Below are positions 24,734 through 34,005 of a DNA stretch of 64,000 nucleotides, piece after piece. Location: NCBI RefSeq assembly GCF_046054155.1, contig NZ_JBEQCT010000002.1:248001-312000 (forward strand), given 5' to 3'. The stretch's first letter is position 1. Each line of letters starts with the position of its first letter. The position numbers and the translations under genes are program-made. This DNA comes from Celerinatantimonas yamalensis. Its GTDB lineage: Bacteria; Pseudomonadota; Gammaproteobacteria; Enterobacterales; Celerinatantimonadaceae. Below the pieces are notes generated by a model that did not search any database, was not told where the DNA came from, and saw only the letters and a list, made by a program, of their open reading frames with translations.

Positions 24734-25000
24734 ATGATGAAAAAATTTACACATGAGCCTCAATTATTGAAAAAAGCGCTGATCATTGGTCAAGCCTATG
24801 CAACAGCCCGAGGTTATGGGCAATTTCCAGCCAATATATCTGAAAAAGATAAAGTAGAAGCGTTGTATCGGTTGTTAATCACCGATAAGCGGATCACCCC
24901 TTTGGCAGACGATAAACTCACTGGCCCAGAAATGCGTCACAAACTCGTCTTATGGTTAGCCAAGCAACTTCCAGATGATCACCCTCTATTACAAAACTAA
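24734..25000 (+). CDS. DUF5062 family small protein
   Basis: An 88-residue protein starting MMKKFTHEPQLLKKALIIGQAYATARGY and ending in MRHKLVLWLAKQLPDDHPLL. It matches the small DUF5062 family I know from vibrios and relatives. It is probably all helical and soluble. The function is unknown. Either of two adjacent ATG codons may be the start; no strong ribosome-binding site is visible. It stands alone between two long gene-free stretches. Confidence 0.85.
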   Translation: MMKKFTHEPQLLKKALIIGQAYATARGYGQFPANISEKDKVEALYRLLITDKRITPLADDKLTGPEMRHKLVLWLAKQLPDDHPLLQN

Positions 25001-25633
25001 TGTCGATATAGCAAATTATAAAAATATCGGATCCCCCATACAAACTCAAAAAACAGCATATTGTACTAAAATAAACAATTTTTTTAGCTATAATGCGCTG
25101 GTTTTTTATATAATTAATTCAAATGTATGATCTGAATTTAATCAGATCACTCAAATGGATTATTTCTATTTGTCTTCCTATCTGTTTTAATGACTGCATT
25201 ATTATTGTTCGATCTGTTCTTCGCTAGCTATCTGTAACAATAATGATTAGTTTTATCGCAAGATACATATGTGTCGACTCGCGAATGAGTCAATACTAGC
25301 GACAGGGTATTGCGCTAACAACCCAGTAAACATGGAAATGACTCACCCTAACCGTATAGCGTAGACTTATTATTATGGCAGTTTAGATATAACAATCGAG
25401 AAAAGAGAGTGAAAACAAAAGATAGAAAACATTAAGCCATTGCCAGCGATCAACCCTACATAAAATTGACAAGTGCCCACTATTTAACTTTTTTATATCA
25501 CGGCTTATTTGAGATGAATGAGTATCGGCTCGTTATTTGCGGTTATAACAGCTCTTTCGGATACTTTCATCACTCCGATATAAATAGTAAATGGTTAGGC
25601 AAATGGGACAAAAAATAGGATTATTAAAACAAG
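25001..25633. other. 633-base intergenic region with one inverted repeat
   Basis: No gene found. At 25128-25149 TGATCTGA-ATTTAA-TCAGATCA is a perfect 8-6-8 inverted repeat, operator-like in size. Nothing else stands out. Confidence 0.4.
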
Positions 25634-26602
25634 ATGAAATGGATCAGTTCAACCACCGTGTCTCAAACCGATGAAAAACTCGGTATTGTCCATCCAACCT
25701 CAGAAAACAGTCGATTTTTAGCCGTATTGGAGGGATGTCGAAGTACGTACTGGGAGTACCATTTACACACCCAAAAATTGCATTACCTATACTCTATTTG
25801 GGAGCAAACTACATCACAGTTTATTAGCTATCAAACGAGTGAAGATTTTCAGGCGTTACAAGCAAATATTCATCCCTCAGATCGCGCTTCTTTTTATGCT
25901 CAATTAAACCTCCATATAGAAAAAGTTAACCCAGTATTTGAATGTACTTTCCGCTATCTAACTGCAAAAAATCGCCGTTGGCGGTGGTTCCGATGCCGCG
26001 GTCACATTACACACTACCAAGATAATGAACCGGCCGTAATAGCGGGTATCTTTCGTGATGTCACGCGTGAAAAATACCGCCAGCAGAAGCTTCGGCAAAT
26101 GGCTAAACGCGACCCGCTCACAGGTTTACCCAATCGCGCAGCGCTGAAAGAGGACTTTGACCAGCATCGGCCAGATGAGCATCAATCGGTTTCAATGGCG
26201 ATTTTTTATCTCGACTTAGATGGCTTTAAAGAGGTCAATGATAAAATCAACCATCGAGCCGGCGACGTACTATTATGCGACCTTGCCAATCAATTAAATT
26301 GCTTCACGCGGCTACATGAGAAAGTCTATCGCATTGGTGGCGATGAATTTGTACTATTTGTCCCTCGCTTCAGCAATATACAAGAGATCACCCATTTGGC
26401 TGAGCGAATTACTCATACTTTTGCCAACAATAAACTCACTATATCAGGCTATTCTATCCAAGTTGGGATCAGTATTGGAATAGCCACATATCGCACCTCA
26501 GACACCTTAGATAGCATACTCGAACGAGCCGATGCACGAATGTACGAGGTAAAAAACAATGGTAAAAATGGCTATAAATTAGGTCACTCACTCAATGAAT
26601 GA
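25634..26602 (+). CDS. PAS-GGDEF diguanylate cyclase
   Basis: A 322-residue signalling protein without transmembrane segments. A PAS domain (about 25-148, ending AGIFRDVTREK) is joined by a short coiled linker to a GGDEF domain (about 155-318). The active-site loop is an intact GGDEF (235-239) in YRIGGDEFVLF, and the metal-binding LDLDGFKEVND is present, so it should make cyclic di-GMP from two GTP. I see no RxxD inhibitory site in the usual place five residues before GGDEF. The start at 25634 is the best ATG, though its AGGA site is 14 bases away. Its last 19 bases overlap the convergent MscS gene. Confidence 0.93.
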   Translation: MKWISSTTVSQTDEKLGIVHPTSENSRFLAVLEGCRSTYWEYHLHTQKLHYLYSIWEQTTSQFISYQTSEDFQALQANIHPSDRASFYAQLNLHIEKVNPVFECTFRYLTAKNRRWRWFRCRGHITHYQDNEPAVIAGIFRDVTREKYRQQKLRQMAKRDPLTGLPNRAALKEDFDQHRPDEHQSVSMAIFYLDLDGFKEVNDKINHRAGDVLLCDLANQLNCFTRLHEKVYRIGGDEFVLFVPRFSNIQEITHLAERITHTFANNKLTISGYSIQVGISIGIATYRTSDTLDSILERADARMYEVKNNGKNGYKLGHSLNE

Positions 26603-28239
26603 TGGGTATGTTGATATAGATGAACATCTCGCTGTGGGAAGGGAATCGATAATCCGACTTCATCAAAGCGTAATTTCACGCTACGCGTTACATCCCAATA
26701 GAGCTCCCAATAAGCTTCGGTTCGAACCCAAGGACGAACAATAAAATCTACAGATGATTCCCCTAGACGCATCAGCCGAATCACAGGCTCTGGTTCGCGC
26801 AATACATCCGGATGCTCATCAATAATCGAGCGCAGTACTTTTTCTGCGAGCAAAATATCATCGTCATAGCTGATTGAGAATTCCATATCAACACGCCGAA
26901 CTCGCTCAGCGGTAATATTATTGATAGTACTTCCCCAAATTTTATTATTGGGCACCATAATTTTTTGATTATCAAAAGTTCGAATTGTCGTGTTAACCAA
27001 ACTCATATAGCTGACTTTCCCCGAAACTCCCCCCGCATCAACATAATCGCCCACATCAAAGGGCCGATAGATCAAAATCATCATGCCTGACGCGAAATTA
27101 GAAAGCGTATCTTGCAATGCGAAACCGATGACAATACCAGCCACACCAAGACCTGCGAGAATTGGGGCTAAATCAACACCAATTTGAGAAAACGCAGCAA
27201 GAATACCGAGCAAAATAACGGACTTACCAGTAGTTGCAATAAAAAAGTCTTGCACTAATGTCGACATCCGTGAGTGTTTAGATCGCACCATCTTGCTGAC
27301 CAATTGTTTCATTACCCGTGAAATACCATAGAACAGCACAATCATCAAAATAAAGATCAAGGCCTTGGGTAAAAATGATTTAATACTGACAACAAAAAAC
27401 TGATCGCCGCTAAAAAAGAAGGTTCTTATAAATGAAAGAAATCCATCGCTGTTGATAACGAGATCGCTGAGTTCGCCCGATGCTGAAAATATCAGCTGAT
27501 TATAGACCGTGACATCAATATCATTGACTTTTAATACGGGCACCAACTGACTGATATTGTCACTGAGTGTTTTGCTCACACGCTGCTGAAGCGTCAATTC
27601 ATCACTCATCTGTTGGTGCATCACTTTGGTTAAGCTACCAATTTCATCCTTGATTTGATCTTGTTTTTTAATACTTGCATTTAAATAATTTGCTAAATCA
27701 TTCACATAGCGTAGTAGATCATTATGAAAACGTACGCGATACTCTTTTCTGGATCTAACATCACGCAGTCTCTCTATCAACTCACTTTGTTTGCTGTAAA
27801 GGCTGCTTTGATAATGCATCGCCGAAGAAACTGTCAACCAACTGAGCGGTTTATTAGCCAGTGAAGCTTGTTCATAACTGTGGAATAGATCGCGCAATCG
27901 CTGCGGAGCCTGCGTTTTTTGCAGCTCAATCACGGTTAACATTTTTTTGACAAGCGCATCATTAGCTGCAATTGAAAGCTGTGATTGAGAACGAGTATTT
28001 TTAAGCACCAGTGCATTTAACTCATCGACCCGGGAGCTTATTTGCTGCAGCAGCATACTACGACTCATATCTGATTCACTTTTGCGCCAAATTTGTCCCA
28101 GTGAATTGAGATCATCTTGCCCTTTTTGCAAGCTCTCTTTGAGTATCAACTGCTCGGATTGCACCTGCGCATAAACAGGGATGGTAAACATAGCCCATAT
28201 CAATAGGCTTATCCAACCCTGTCGAATAACTCTGCGCAT
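26584..28239 (-). CDS. MscS-family mechanosensitive channel with periplasmic extension
   Basis: A 551-residue membrane protein. A signal peptide (about 1-25) and a long helical periplasmic region with coiled-coil character (about 26-270) precede the MscS core. The pore helix region reads GLGVAGIVIGFALQDTLSNFASGMMILIYRPFDVGD, the classic Gly/Ala-packed TM3 and the start of the beta domain. Such channels release solutes on hypo-osmotic shock. It belongs to the larger group of MscS homologues with an N-terminal domain, not minimal MscS. The ATG at 28239 follows AGGAGT. The frame is open to 28284 but without a better site. Confidence 0.93.
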   Translation of the reverse strand: MRRVIRQGWISLLIWAMFTIPVYAQVQSEQLILKESLQKGQDDLNSLGQIWRKSESDMSRSMLLQQISSRVDELNALVLKNTRSQSQLSIAANDALVKKMLTVIELQKTQAPQRLRDLFHSYEQASLANKPLSWLTVSSAMHYQSSLYSKQSELIERLRDVRSRKEYRVRFHNDLLRYVNDLANYLNASIKKQDQIKDEIGSLTKVMHQQMSDELTLQQRVSKTLSDNISQLVPVLKVNDIDVTVYNQLIFSASGELSDLVINSDGFLSFIRTFFFSGDQFFVVSIKSFLPKALIFILMIVLFYGISRVMKQLVSKMVRSKHSRMSTLVQDFFIATTGKSVILLGILAAFSQIGVDLAPILAGLGVAGIVIGFALQDTLSNFASGMMILIYRPFDVGDYVDAGGVSGKVSYMSLVNTTIRTFDNQKIMVPNNKIWGSTINNITAERVRRVDMEFSISYDDDILLAEKVLRSIIDEHPDVLREPEPVIRLMRLGESSVDFIVRPWVRTEAYWELYWDVTRSVKLRFDEVGLSIPFPQRDVHLYQHTHHSLSE

Positions 28240-28310
28240 ATTCACTCCTACTCCTCTATTATATTGATCAATCACTGTTATCATTGCGAAGACTTAGCAA
28301 GGAGAAAAAC

Positions 28311-29135
28311 ATGGCAGGTCAGCCCGCACAATCACCTTGGCGGCAGCGTCTTCATGAAATCATCTACGAAGCCGATACACCAGCAGGCAAAGGTTTTGAT
28401 GTCACACTGATCATCTGTATTGTGACCAGTGTCATCGTCGTTATGCTCGATAGTGTTATCTCAATTCATGCCGAGTATGGCAGTTTACTAAAAGGGGTGG
28501 AATGGCTATTTACCCTAATATTTACGATTGAATATATCCTGCGATTATTATGTGTGCTTCGCCCTTGGTTGTATATGCGCAGTTTCTTTGGCTTGGTCGA
28601 TCTATTCGCTATTTTACCAACCTTTATTAGCTTTCTTTTCCCCGGAACTCACTATCTTTTAAATATTCGAATTCTAAGGTTACTGCGCATTTTCCGTGTT
28701 TTAAAACTGGCCCACTATTTAGACGAAGCACAAACACTTCGCCAAGCACTCAAAGCGAGTAGTCGAAAAATCAGCGTGTTTTTACTCGCAGTCTTTGCGC
28801 TCGTCGTTATTTTAGGCAGTGTGATGTATCTTATCGAAGGACCAGAGAATGGTTTTACGAATATTCCTATTTCAGTCTACTGGGCCATTGTCACGTTAAC
28901 CACGGTCGGTTATGGCGACATTGCGCCAGTCACCGCCTTAGGAAAAATTGTCGCTTCAATGATCATGGTGATAGGTTACGGCATCATTGCCGTCCCGACT
29001 GGAATTGTCACCGTTGAACTCTCACAAGCGCAGCGACGACAATCCAACGTTTCCACCCAAGCGTGTCCCAACTGTAGTGCGCAAGACCACGACTTAGATG
29101 CCATCTATTGCAAATATTGTGGTCACACGCTTTAA
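28311..29135 (+). CDS. Voltage-gated potassium channel with C-terminal zinc ribbon
   Basis: A 274-residue six-helix cation channel. S1-S3 run from about 25 to 110. S4 has spaced arginines, RILRLLRIFRVLK. The S5-pore-S6 region carries the potassium filter TLTTVGYGDI. After S6 comes a short cytoplasmic tail ending in a CPNC...CKYC zinc ribbon, an unusual addition to bacterial Kv channels of this family. The ATG at 28311 follows AAGGAG. The upstream in-frame ATG at 28284 lacks a site and would lie in the divergent promoter region of the mscS gene. Confidence 0.93.
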   Translation: MAGQPAQSPWRQRLHEIIYEADTPAGKGFDVTLIICIVTSVIVVMLDSVISIHAEYGSLLKGVEWLFTLIFTIEYILRLLCVLRPWLYMRSFFGLVDLFAILPTFISFLFPGTHYLLNIRILRLLRIFRVLKLAHYLDEAQTLRQALKASSRKISVFLLAVFALVVILGSVMYLIEGPENGFTNIPISVYWAIVTLTTVGYGDIAPVTALGKIVASMIMVIGYGIIAVPTGIVTVELSQAQRRQSNVSTQACPNCSAQDHDLDAIYCKYCGHTL

Positions 29136-29198
29136 TGCAGTTCTACGCAGTGACGATCACCGTGGGTCTTATTTTTCCCAGCAATAGCCTCGCGTTAA

Positions 29199-30557
29199 TT
29201 ATTCTTGCTCGTCATTATCGTTATCAATATCGGTATTTTTAACCCGCGATTGGCGCATCAAGGGTTGATCACCGACATCAATACCATCATGGTAAACGCG
29301 GCTACGTTTTTGCGTATTCACTCGTTTTGGCCGTGCAACAGGACTCGCCTTAGCTGGCGACTGAGGGCGATTCGTCTGGCGATTTAAACGGTTCATTTTA
29401 GGTACAACCCCTTTAAATTTACCTTCCAAACCATCTAACGTCGCAAACTCTACCTGTATATGTAAAAAACTGCGCAGCAGCAAATACTGCGACCAATCTT
29501 TAGGTCCCACTAACGAACAGGCTAACCCCGTACGCCCTGCTCGCCCGGTACGCCCGATACGATGTACATATTCCTCAGCATGCCTTGGCAAATCGAAGTT
29601 AACCACTAACCCAACATTGGCAATATCTAACCCTCGAGAGGCTAAATCAGTGGTCACTAACACCTGTTGATGGCCTCGCTCAAAGCCATCCATAATCTGA
29701 TTACGTTTACTTTGTACCAGCTCGCCACTGAGTGCCTGCGCGCTATATCCCCACTGACTGATTAGCTCAGCTAAGCGGGTAGTATCCTGGCGGGTCGCTG
29801 TAAAAACAATCACTTGCCCTTGCTGATGTTTATCAAGCAATGCCTTGAGTAGTGCTTGTTTATGATCGAGGTGATCGGCTAAATAAAACTGCTGGGCAAT
29901 GTCACTGTTAGGAACAAATCCTTCCCCAATAGCAATACGCTCTGGTTCATGCAATAACTCTTGTGCAATCGTATTGATGGGGAGGTCATCTAATGTTGCC
30001 GAAAACATCAAAGTCTGACGTTTGCGATGATTAGCGGCGTTATCAATCATTCGCAGCTGCGCGGAAAAACCTAAATCAAGCATGCGGTCCGCTTCATCAA
30101 AGACTAATAATTCCAACCCTTCTAAATACAGATTACGCTGTAATAAGTGATCGGCTAAACGCCCAGGCGTTGCCACAATCACTTGCGGCTGACGACGCAG
30201 CTGTTTAATCTGATCATTAAAATTTTCTCCCCCACAGAGTAACAACCCACGCCCTTGACTGACACTGAGTAGCAATCGCAACTGAGCATAAACTTGCTTG
30301 GCCAATTCTCGAGTTGGGGTTAACACCACGGCGCGCGGATCACGTCGACTCAGCGCTTTTACTCGCAGTAAGCGTTGCATTAGCGGGATCAGGTAAGCTA
30401 ACGTTTTGCCTGAGCCAGTTTTTGACGACGCTATCAGATCCCGCCCGGTCATTGCCGTTGGGATCGCTTCTTGTTGGATCTCTGTTGTTTCAGTAAATCC
30501 AAGATGTTCGATGGCTCGAAGGATCCGATTATCCAGACCAAATTCGCTAAATTGCAA
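29199..30557 (-). CDS. DEAD-box ATP-dependent RNA helicase (SrmB/RhlE-like)
   Basis: A 452-residue helicase with every motif in order: Q motif (FTETTEIQQEAIP), Walker A (SSKTGSGKT), PTRELA, GG, TPGRL, DEAD in VFDEADRM, SAT, and in the second domain VTTDLASRGLDI and HRIGRTGRAGR. The C-terminal tail (about 385-452) is basic with an acidic end (DIDNDNDEQE). It resembles the vibrio protein often called SrmB, which helps 50S ribosome assembly, but it could be an RhlE-type paralogue, so I give no symbol. Monocistronic. Confidence 0.94.
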   Translation of the reverse strand: MQFSEFGLDNRILRAIEHLGFTETTEIQQEAIPTAMTGRDLIASSKTGSGKTLAYLIPLMQRLLRVKALSRRDPRAVVLTPTRELAKQVYAQLRLLLSVSQGRGLLLCGGENFNDQIKQLRRQPQVIVATPGRLADHLLQRNLYLEGLELLVFDEADRMLDLGFSAQLRMIDNAANHRKRQTLMFSATLDDLPINTIAQELLHEPERIAIGEGFVPNSDIAQQFYLADHLDHKQALLKALLDKHQQGQVIVFTATRQDTTRLAELISQWGYSAQALSGELVQSKRNQIMDGFERGHQQVLVTTDLASRGLDIANVGLVVNFDLPRHAEEYVHRIGRTGRAGRTGLACSLVGPKDWSQYLLLRSFLHIQVEFATLDGLEGKFKGVVPKMNRLNRQTNRPQSPAKASPVARPKRVNTQKRSRVYHDGIDVGDQPLMRQSRVKNTDIDNDNDEQE

Positions 30558-30749
30558 AATCGTGTACCTTAACCTGTGACTGAGGCTGAATTATAGCGGT
30601 TTAGTATCGAGAATACAGCCATTCCCTTAGCTTAAGCATCATCATCTCTGGCGAATAAAGGTTCACTACCCTATTATAGTTAAATTAGACTATACTCAAA
30701 TTTAGACAAAATGTCTTAAATCTGAGCCAGACACTGCTGCGGAGGTTGT

Positions 30750-31415
30750 ATGGACGCAAATTTGCGCTTAGTTATTGGGAATAAAAATTATTCATCGTGG
30801 TCGCTGCGTCCTTGGTTACTACTCAAACACTTTGCGATTCCCTTCAGTGAACAATCCATTAATCTCGCCAATCATGATGCAATGCTACAGATGCAGCAAC
30901 TCTCGCCAAGTGGTCAAATTCCCGTCCTTTGGGCAAACGATATCGCTGTTTGGGACTCTTTGGCGATTTGTGAATGGATCAACACCTATTATCTTGATGG
31001 CCAAGCATGGCCAATCCGAGCTCATCTAAATGCATTAGGCCGTTCAATGAGCGCCGAAATGCACGCCGGATTTACTCTGATCCGCCGCTCTCTTCCTATG
31101 AATTGTCGGGCGCGCGTCGCCATTCCTGATATGCCAGCAGCGCTTGCCGAAGAAATAGTCCGAGTCGAACAATTATGGCAGCAAGCATTAGATGCCAGTG
31201 GCGGCCCTTGGTTGCTGGGTTCTTTTTCAATTGCCGATTGCATGTTTGCGCCGATGGTATTGCGCCTTCAAACTTATGAACTGGCCGTTGATGAGCATCT
31301 CATCACTTATTGCCAACAAATTCAGCGCCATGAAGCAATTCAAGCTTGGTTAGCTGACGCCTATCAAGAAGTTGATGTCATTGAATCCGTCGAACAGTTG
31401 TATAACGAGCAGTAG
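30750..31415 (+). CDS. Glutathione S-transferase family protein
   Basis: A 221-residue GST. The thioredoxin-fold N-terminus has the catalytic-type motif NKNYSSWSLRPWLLLKHF, with the serine of zeta/beta-like bacterial GSTs. GQIPVLW with its cis-proline and WDSLAICEWI bind glutathione. The C-terminal helical domain includes FSIADCMFAPMVLRLQTY, the N-capping box and hydrophobic staple. The substrate is unknown. A GGAGG ribosome-binding site lies 7 bases upstream. The next element downstream is a Fur box. Confidence 0.92.
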   Translation: MDANLRLVIGNKNYSSWSLRPWLLLKHFAIPFSEQSINLANHDAMLQMQQLSPSGQIPVLWANDIAVWDSLAICEWINTYYLDGQAWPIRAHLNALGRSMSAEMHAGFTLIRRSLPMNCRARVAIPDMPAALAEEIVRVEQLWQQALDASGGPWLLGSFSIADCMFAPMVLRLQTYELAVDEHLITYCQQIQRHEAIQAWLADAYQEVDVIESVEQLYNEQ

Positions 31416-31453
31416 CATTGCCATCGATTTGACCATTACATGCTCACTACAAA

Positions 31454-31476
31454 CAAATGATAATAATTATCATTTG
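31454..31476. promoter_or_regulatory. Fur box (perfect 11-1-11 palindrome)
   Basis: CAAATGATAAT, then A, then ATTATCATTTG. It contains the 7-1-7 Fur core TGATAAT-A-ATTATCA without mismatch. It overlaps the likely -35 element (near 31473-31479) of a promoter with TATACT at 31496-31501 reading rightward. Iron-loaded Fur should therefore shut this promoter off. The neighbouring genes end here (GST) or point toward it (MFS), so the controlled product is the element described next. Confidence 0.88.
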
Positions 31477-31507
31477 TGTTATTGTTTATTCTTGATATAC
31501 TCAATTT

Positions 31508-31703
31508 CAGCTTAGGGTCGTAGAGCAACAAGGTTCAAGCGGCACACTTGGATCGCTGCTAAGCGCTCAGCTCATTGAGCTCGACATTACGACAACTCCC
31601 TCGTACTGAGGTAGTTCACGATCTACCGCAGTACACAGCACTTGCTCCATGATTGTCTGTTATTTGTAGACAGCCGCTCTCAATTGAGATGCGGCTTTTC
31701 TTT
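31508..31703 (+). ncRNA. Fur-controlled small RNA candidate (RyhB-like)
   Basis: A stretch of about 196 bases lies between a Fur-boxed promoter and an intrinsic terminator, with no open reading frame of note. The predicted start is about 31508, 7 bases after TATACT. Near 31580-31597 it contains CTCGACATTACGACAACTCC, which resembles the RyhB seed region (CACGACATTGCTCACA in E. coli, from memory). Vibrio RyhB is also about 200 bases rather than the 90 of E. coli, and its expression is Fur-repressed. I therefore propose a RyhB homologue that silences iron-using proteins when iron is scarce. The core match is only partial. Confidence 0.65.
31672..31703 (+). terminator. Intrinsic terminator of the Fur-controlled RNA
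   Basis: AGCCGC pairs with GCGGCT, with an inner TCTC/GAGA pair around an AATT loop and one bulged T. TTTCTTT follows. Confidence 0.85.
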
Positions 31704-31737
31704 CGCAATAAGCCATGACGTCGACACTTCAATTCAG

Positions 31738-32937
31738 CTAGCGGTGCATCACAACATCTTGCAACTGACCGAGGGCCCGATCATAGGCAAGCCTTAAGGT
31801 AATTAATAAACAGATGATAATGCCACTGGCTAATGCGCCAACCACACCCGGCCATGCAGCATATTGATAAAACGGCTCAAGATAGAATGCACCTAAACTT
31901 GCACCCAAATAATAAAACAACGTGTAAAGCGCCTGCGCGCTCGCTTTAGCTTGGGTCACCTGTTTGCCGACCAAACTGCTAGCTTGAGAATGACAAAAGA
32001 AAAAACCAGCCGACAACACGCATAGACCCGCGAATAATACCGCCAAATGATGGCTCAATAGCAACCCACAACCGGCGAGCATCATCAACAAACCCACTTG
32101 TATTCCGCGCACCAAACCATATTTTAGGCTAAAACGACCAGAACGGGCGGCAGCCACTGTCCCGGCAAGATAGCAACAAAAGATCAAACCACTGAATGCA
32201 GTTGGCATCGAATAGGGCGGGTTCGCTAACATAAACAACAGAAAACTGAATTGGTTCACAAAAACGCCAAAAGCTATTCCCGCAATGAGATAAATGGCAA
32301 ACAGTTGTCGATTCGCCAAGTGTGCAGCAAAATCACGCCCCATTTGGGGCAGTGAAAAAGGCTTAGCCTTAAACCCTGAAGCCTGCGGCAAATATGCAAT
32401 AGCCAACACCATCACCAACACGCCTAATGCGCCGAGTACCCAACAAGCGACCTGCCACTGACCACTTAGCTGGGTGAGTAACGCTGAAATAATTCGCCCA
32501 CTCAACCCCCCTATTGAATTGGCCGCAACAAATAAGCCTATCGCAGCAGGGGCTCGTTTTACCGGCAGTTCATCGGTTAAAAAAGCAATCGCAACGGCCG
32601 GACAACCAGCCAAGAAGACGCCTTGTACAAACCGGGCCAACACAATCAGGCTAAAGTGCGCCATAAATGGGATCAGCAATGTGACCAGCGAACCACCTAA
32701 AATCGACCATAAAAATATTTGCCGTCGCCCAAGCGCGTCAGCAACGCCGGCAAATATAATTAGGCCAACCCCCATCCCCGCCATTGCGACAGCCATCAGT
32801 AAGTTACTGGTTAATTCACTGACGTGATAGTCAGCGGCGATCACCGGCAGCAACGGGTGAAACAGATAGAGATTAGCAAACGCCACAATAGATGCGGCGC
32901 AAACCAACCCAATTAAACGGTGTTGATGTTTTAACAT
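31738..32937 (-). CDS. MFS efflux transporter (YnfM-like)
   Basis: A 399-residue, twelve-helix major facilitator. The loop 2-3 motif GVADALGRRQIFLW and the VARFVQGVFLAGCPAVAIAFLTDELP segment are as in the YnfM/arabinose-efflux group. It is divergent from a LysR gene, the same arrangement as ynfM-ynfL in E. coli. The substrate is unknown. I chose the ATG at 32937. An AGGAG lies 13 bases upstream of it, which is far; the frame is open to 33036 but the extra residues are not membrane-like. Confidence 0.9.
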   Translation of the reverse strand: MLKHQHRLIGLVCAASIVAFANLYLFHPLLPVIAADYHVSELTSNLLMAVAMAGMGVGLIIFAGVADALGRRQIFLWSILGGSLVTLLIPFMAHFSLIVLARFVQGVFLAGCPAVAIAFLTDELPVKRAPAAIGLFVAANSIGGLSGRIISALLTQLSGQWQVACWVLGALGVLVMVLAIAYLPQASGFKAKPFSLPQMGRDFAAHLANRQLFAIYLIAGIAFGVFVNQFSFLLFMLANPPYSMPTAFSGLIFCCYLAGTVAAARSGRFSLKYGLVRGIQVGLLMMLAGCGLLLSHHLAVLFAGLCVLSAGFFFCHSQASSLVGKQVTQAKASAQALYTLFYYLGASLGAFYLEPFYQYAAWPGVVGALASGIIICLLITLRLAYDRALGQLQDVVMHR

Positions 32938-33093
32938 ATGAAGCTTAATGCTCCTCACATCGAGACATAACTCATGATCCCTAGAATACGCCTCGTTGGC
33001 GACATAAATAAAAGATCTTATTTTTATTGCCCCCATACCGACTCAGCATAGCTATAATGGCAACTAGCAACCCCTCTAACCTAGCTATATCAT

Positions 33094-34005
33094 ATGGAAC
33101 TGCGCCAACTCCGTTATTTTGTGGCGATTGCCCAAGCAGGAACGATGACCCTTGCCGCATCCCAGCTAAATATTGCCCAACCCGCTTTAAGTCGGAGCAT
33201 CAAAAAACTAGAAGATGAATTAGGTTCACTATTATTGATTCGCCATGAACGAGGCATTCGCTTAACCGAAAGTGGTCAACAACTTTTGGGCAATGCCCGT
33301 CAGATCCTCGCCCAAGCAGATGATGCTAAAAACGCAGTAGCAGGCATTGAACAGTTACAACGCGGCCAAGTTCGCATTGGCCTTCCCGCAATGTTGGGCT
33401 CTTACTTTTTCCCGCCGTTATTGATGGCATTTCGCGCGCGCTATCCAGGGCTAAGCATTGAAGTTGTTGATGCGGGAACCGTCTCAATTCGGCAGATGTT
33501 GCAACAAGGTACACTTGATTTAGGTGTGGTGGTCAAAGAGGATGGGTTGGCCGGACTTGCCAGTGAACCATTACTGAAAGAGGAGATGGTCTGCTGCATG
33601 GCGCAGGGTCACCCACTGACACACAATGCTGCAATTAGCGCCGAGCAGTTTTTAAATTACCAACAAATTGGCTTTCACAGTGGCTACTTCCATCAGCGCT
33701 TTATTGAACATATGGGGCAACACACACTGCGCGCGCCGAACAAAGTAATCACCACCAATTTAATTCCATTGATTAAAGCGGTGGTGAGTCAAGGCGAAGC
33801 GATTGCCATGCTCCTAAAACTGGTGATACAGACCAATGATGGCATTATTATTCGCTCATTTGCCCCAGCTGAGTATATTCATCTGCACATTGCATGGCAC
33901 CCAGAGCGGTATCTATCACACGCCAATCAAGCCTTTCGCCAATTTTTAATCGAGCAGCTCAGTACACCATACACCAGCACTGAGCGCGACTTACTTACTC
34001 AGTAA
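33094..34005 (+). CDS. LysR-family regulator (YnfL-like)
   Basis: A 303-residue LysR protein. The helix-turn-helix is ELRQLRYFVAIAQAGTMTLAASQLNIAQPALSRSIKKLEDELG (residues 2-44), of the type that controls aromatic or benzoate catabolism and efflux. The effector domain follows from about 90. It is divergent from the MFS transporter and probably controls it. The 156-base gap between their starts would hold both promoters. Its last 15 bases overlap the end of the convergent udp gene. Confidence 0.92.
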   Translation: MELRQLRYFVAIAQAGTMTLAASQLNIAQPALSRSIKKLEDELGSLLLIRHERGIRLTESGQQLLGNARQILAQADDAKNAVAGIEQLQRGQVRIGLPAMLGSYFFPPLLMAFRARYPGLSIEVVDAGTVSIRQMLQQGTLDLGVVVKEDGLAGLASEPLLKEEMVCCMAQGHPLTHNAAISAEQFLNYQQIGFHSGYFHQRFIEHMGQHTLRAPNKVITTNLIPLIKAVVSQGEAIAMLLKLVIQTNDGIIIRSFAPAEYIHLHIAWHPERYLSHANQAFRQFLIEQLSTPYTSTERDLLTQ

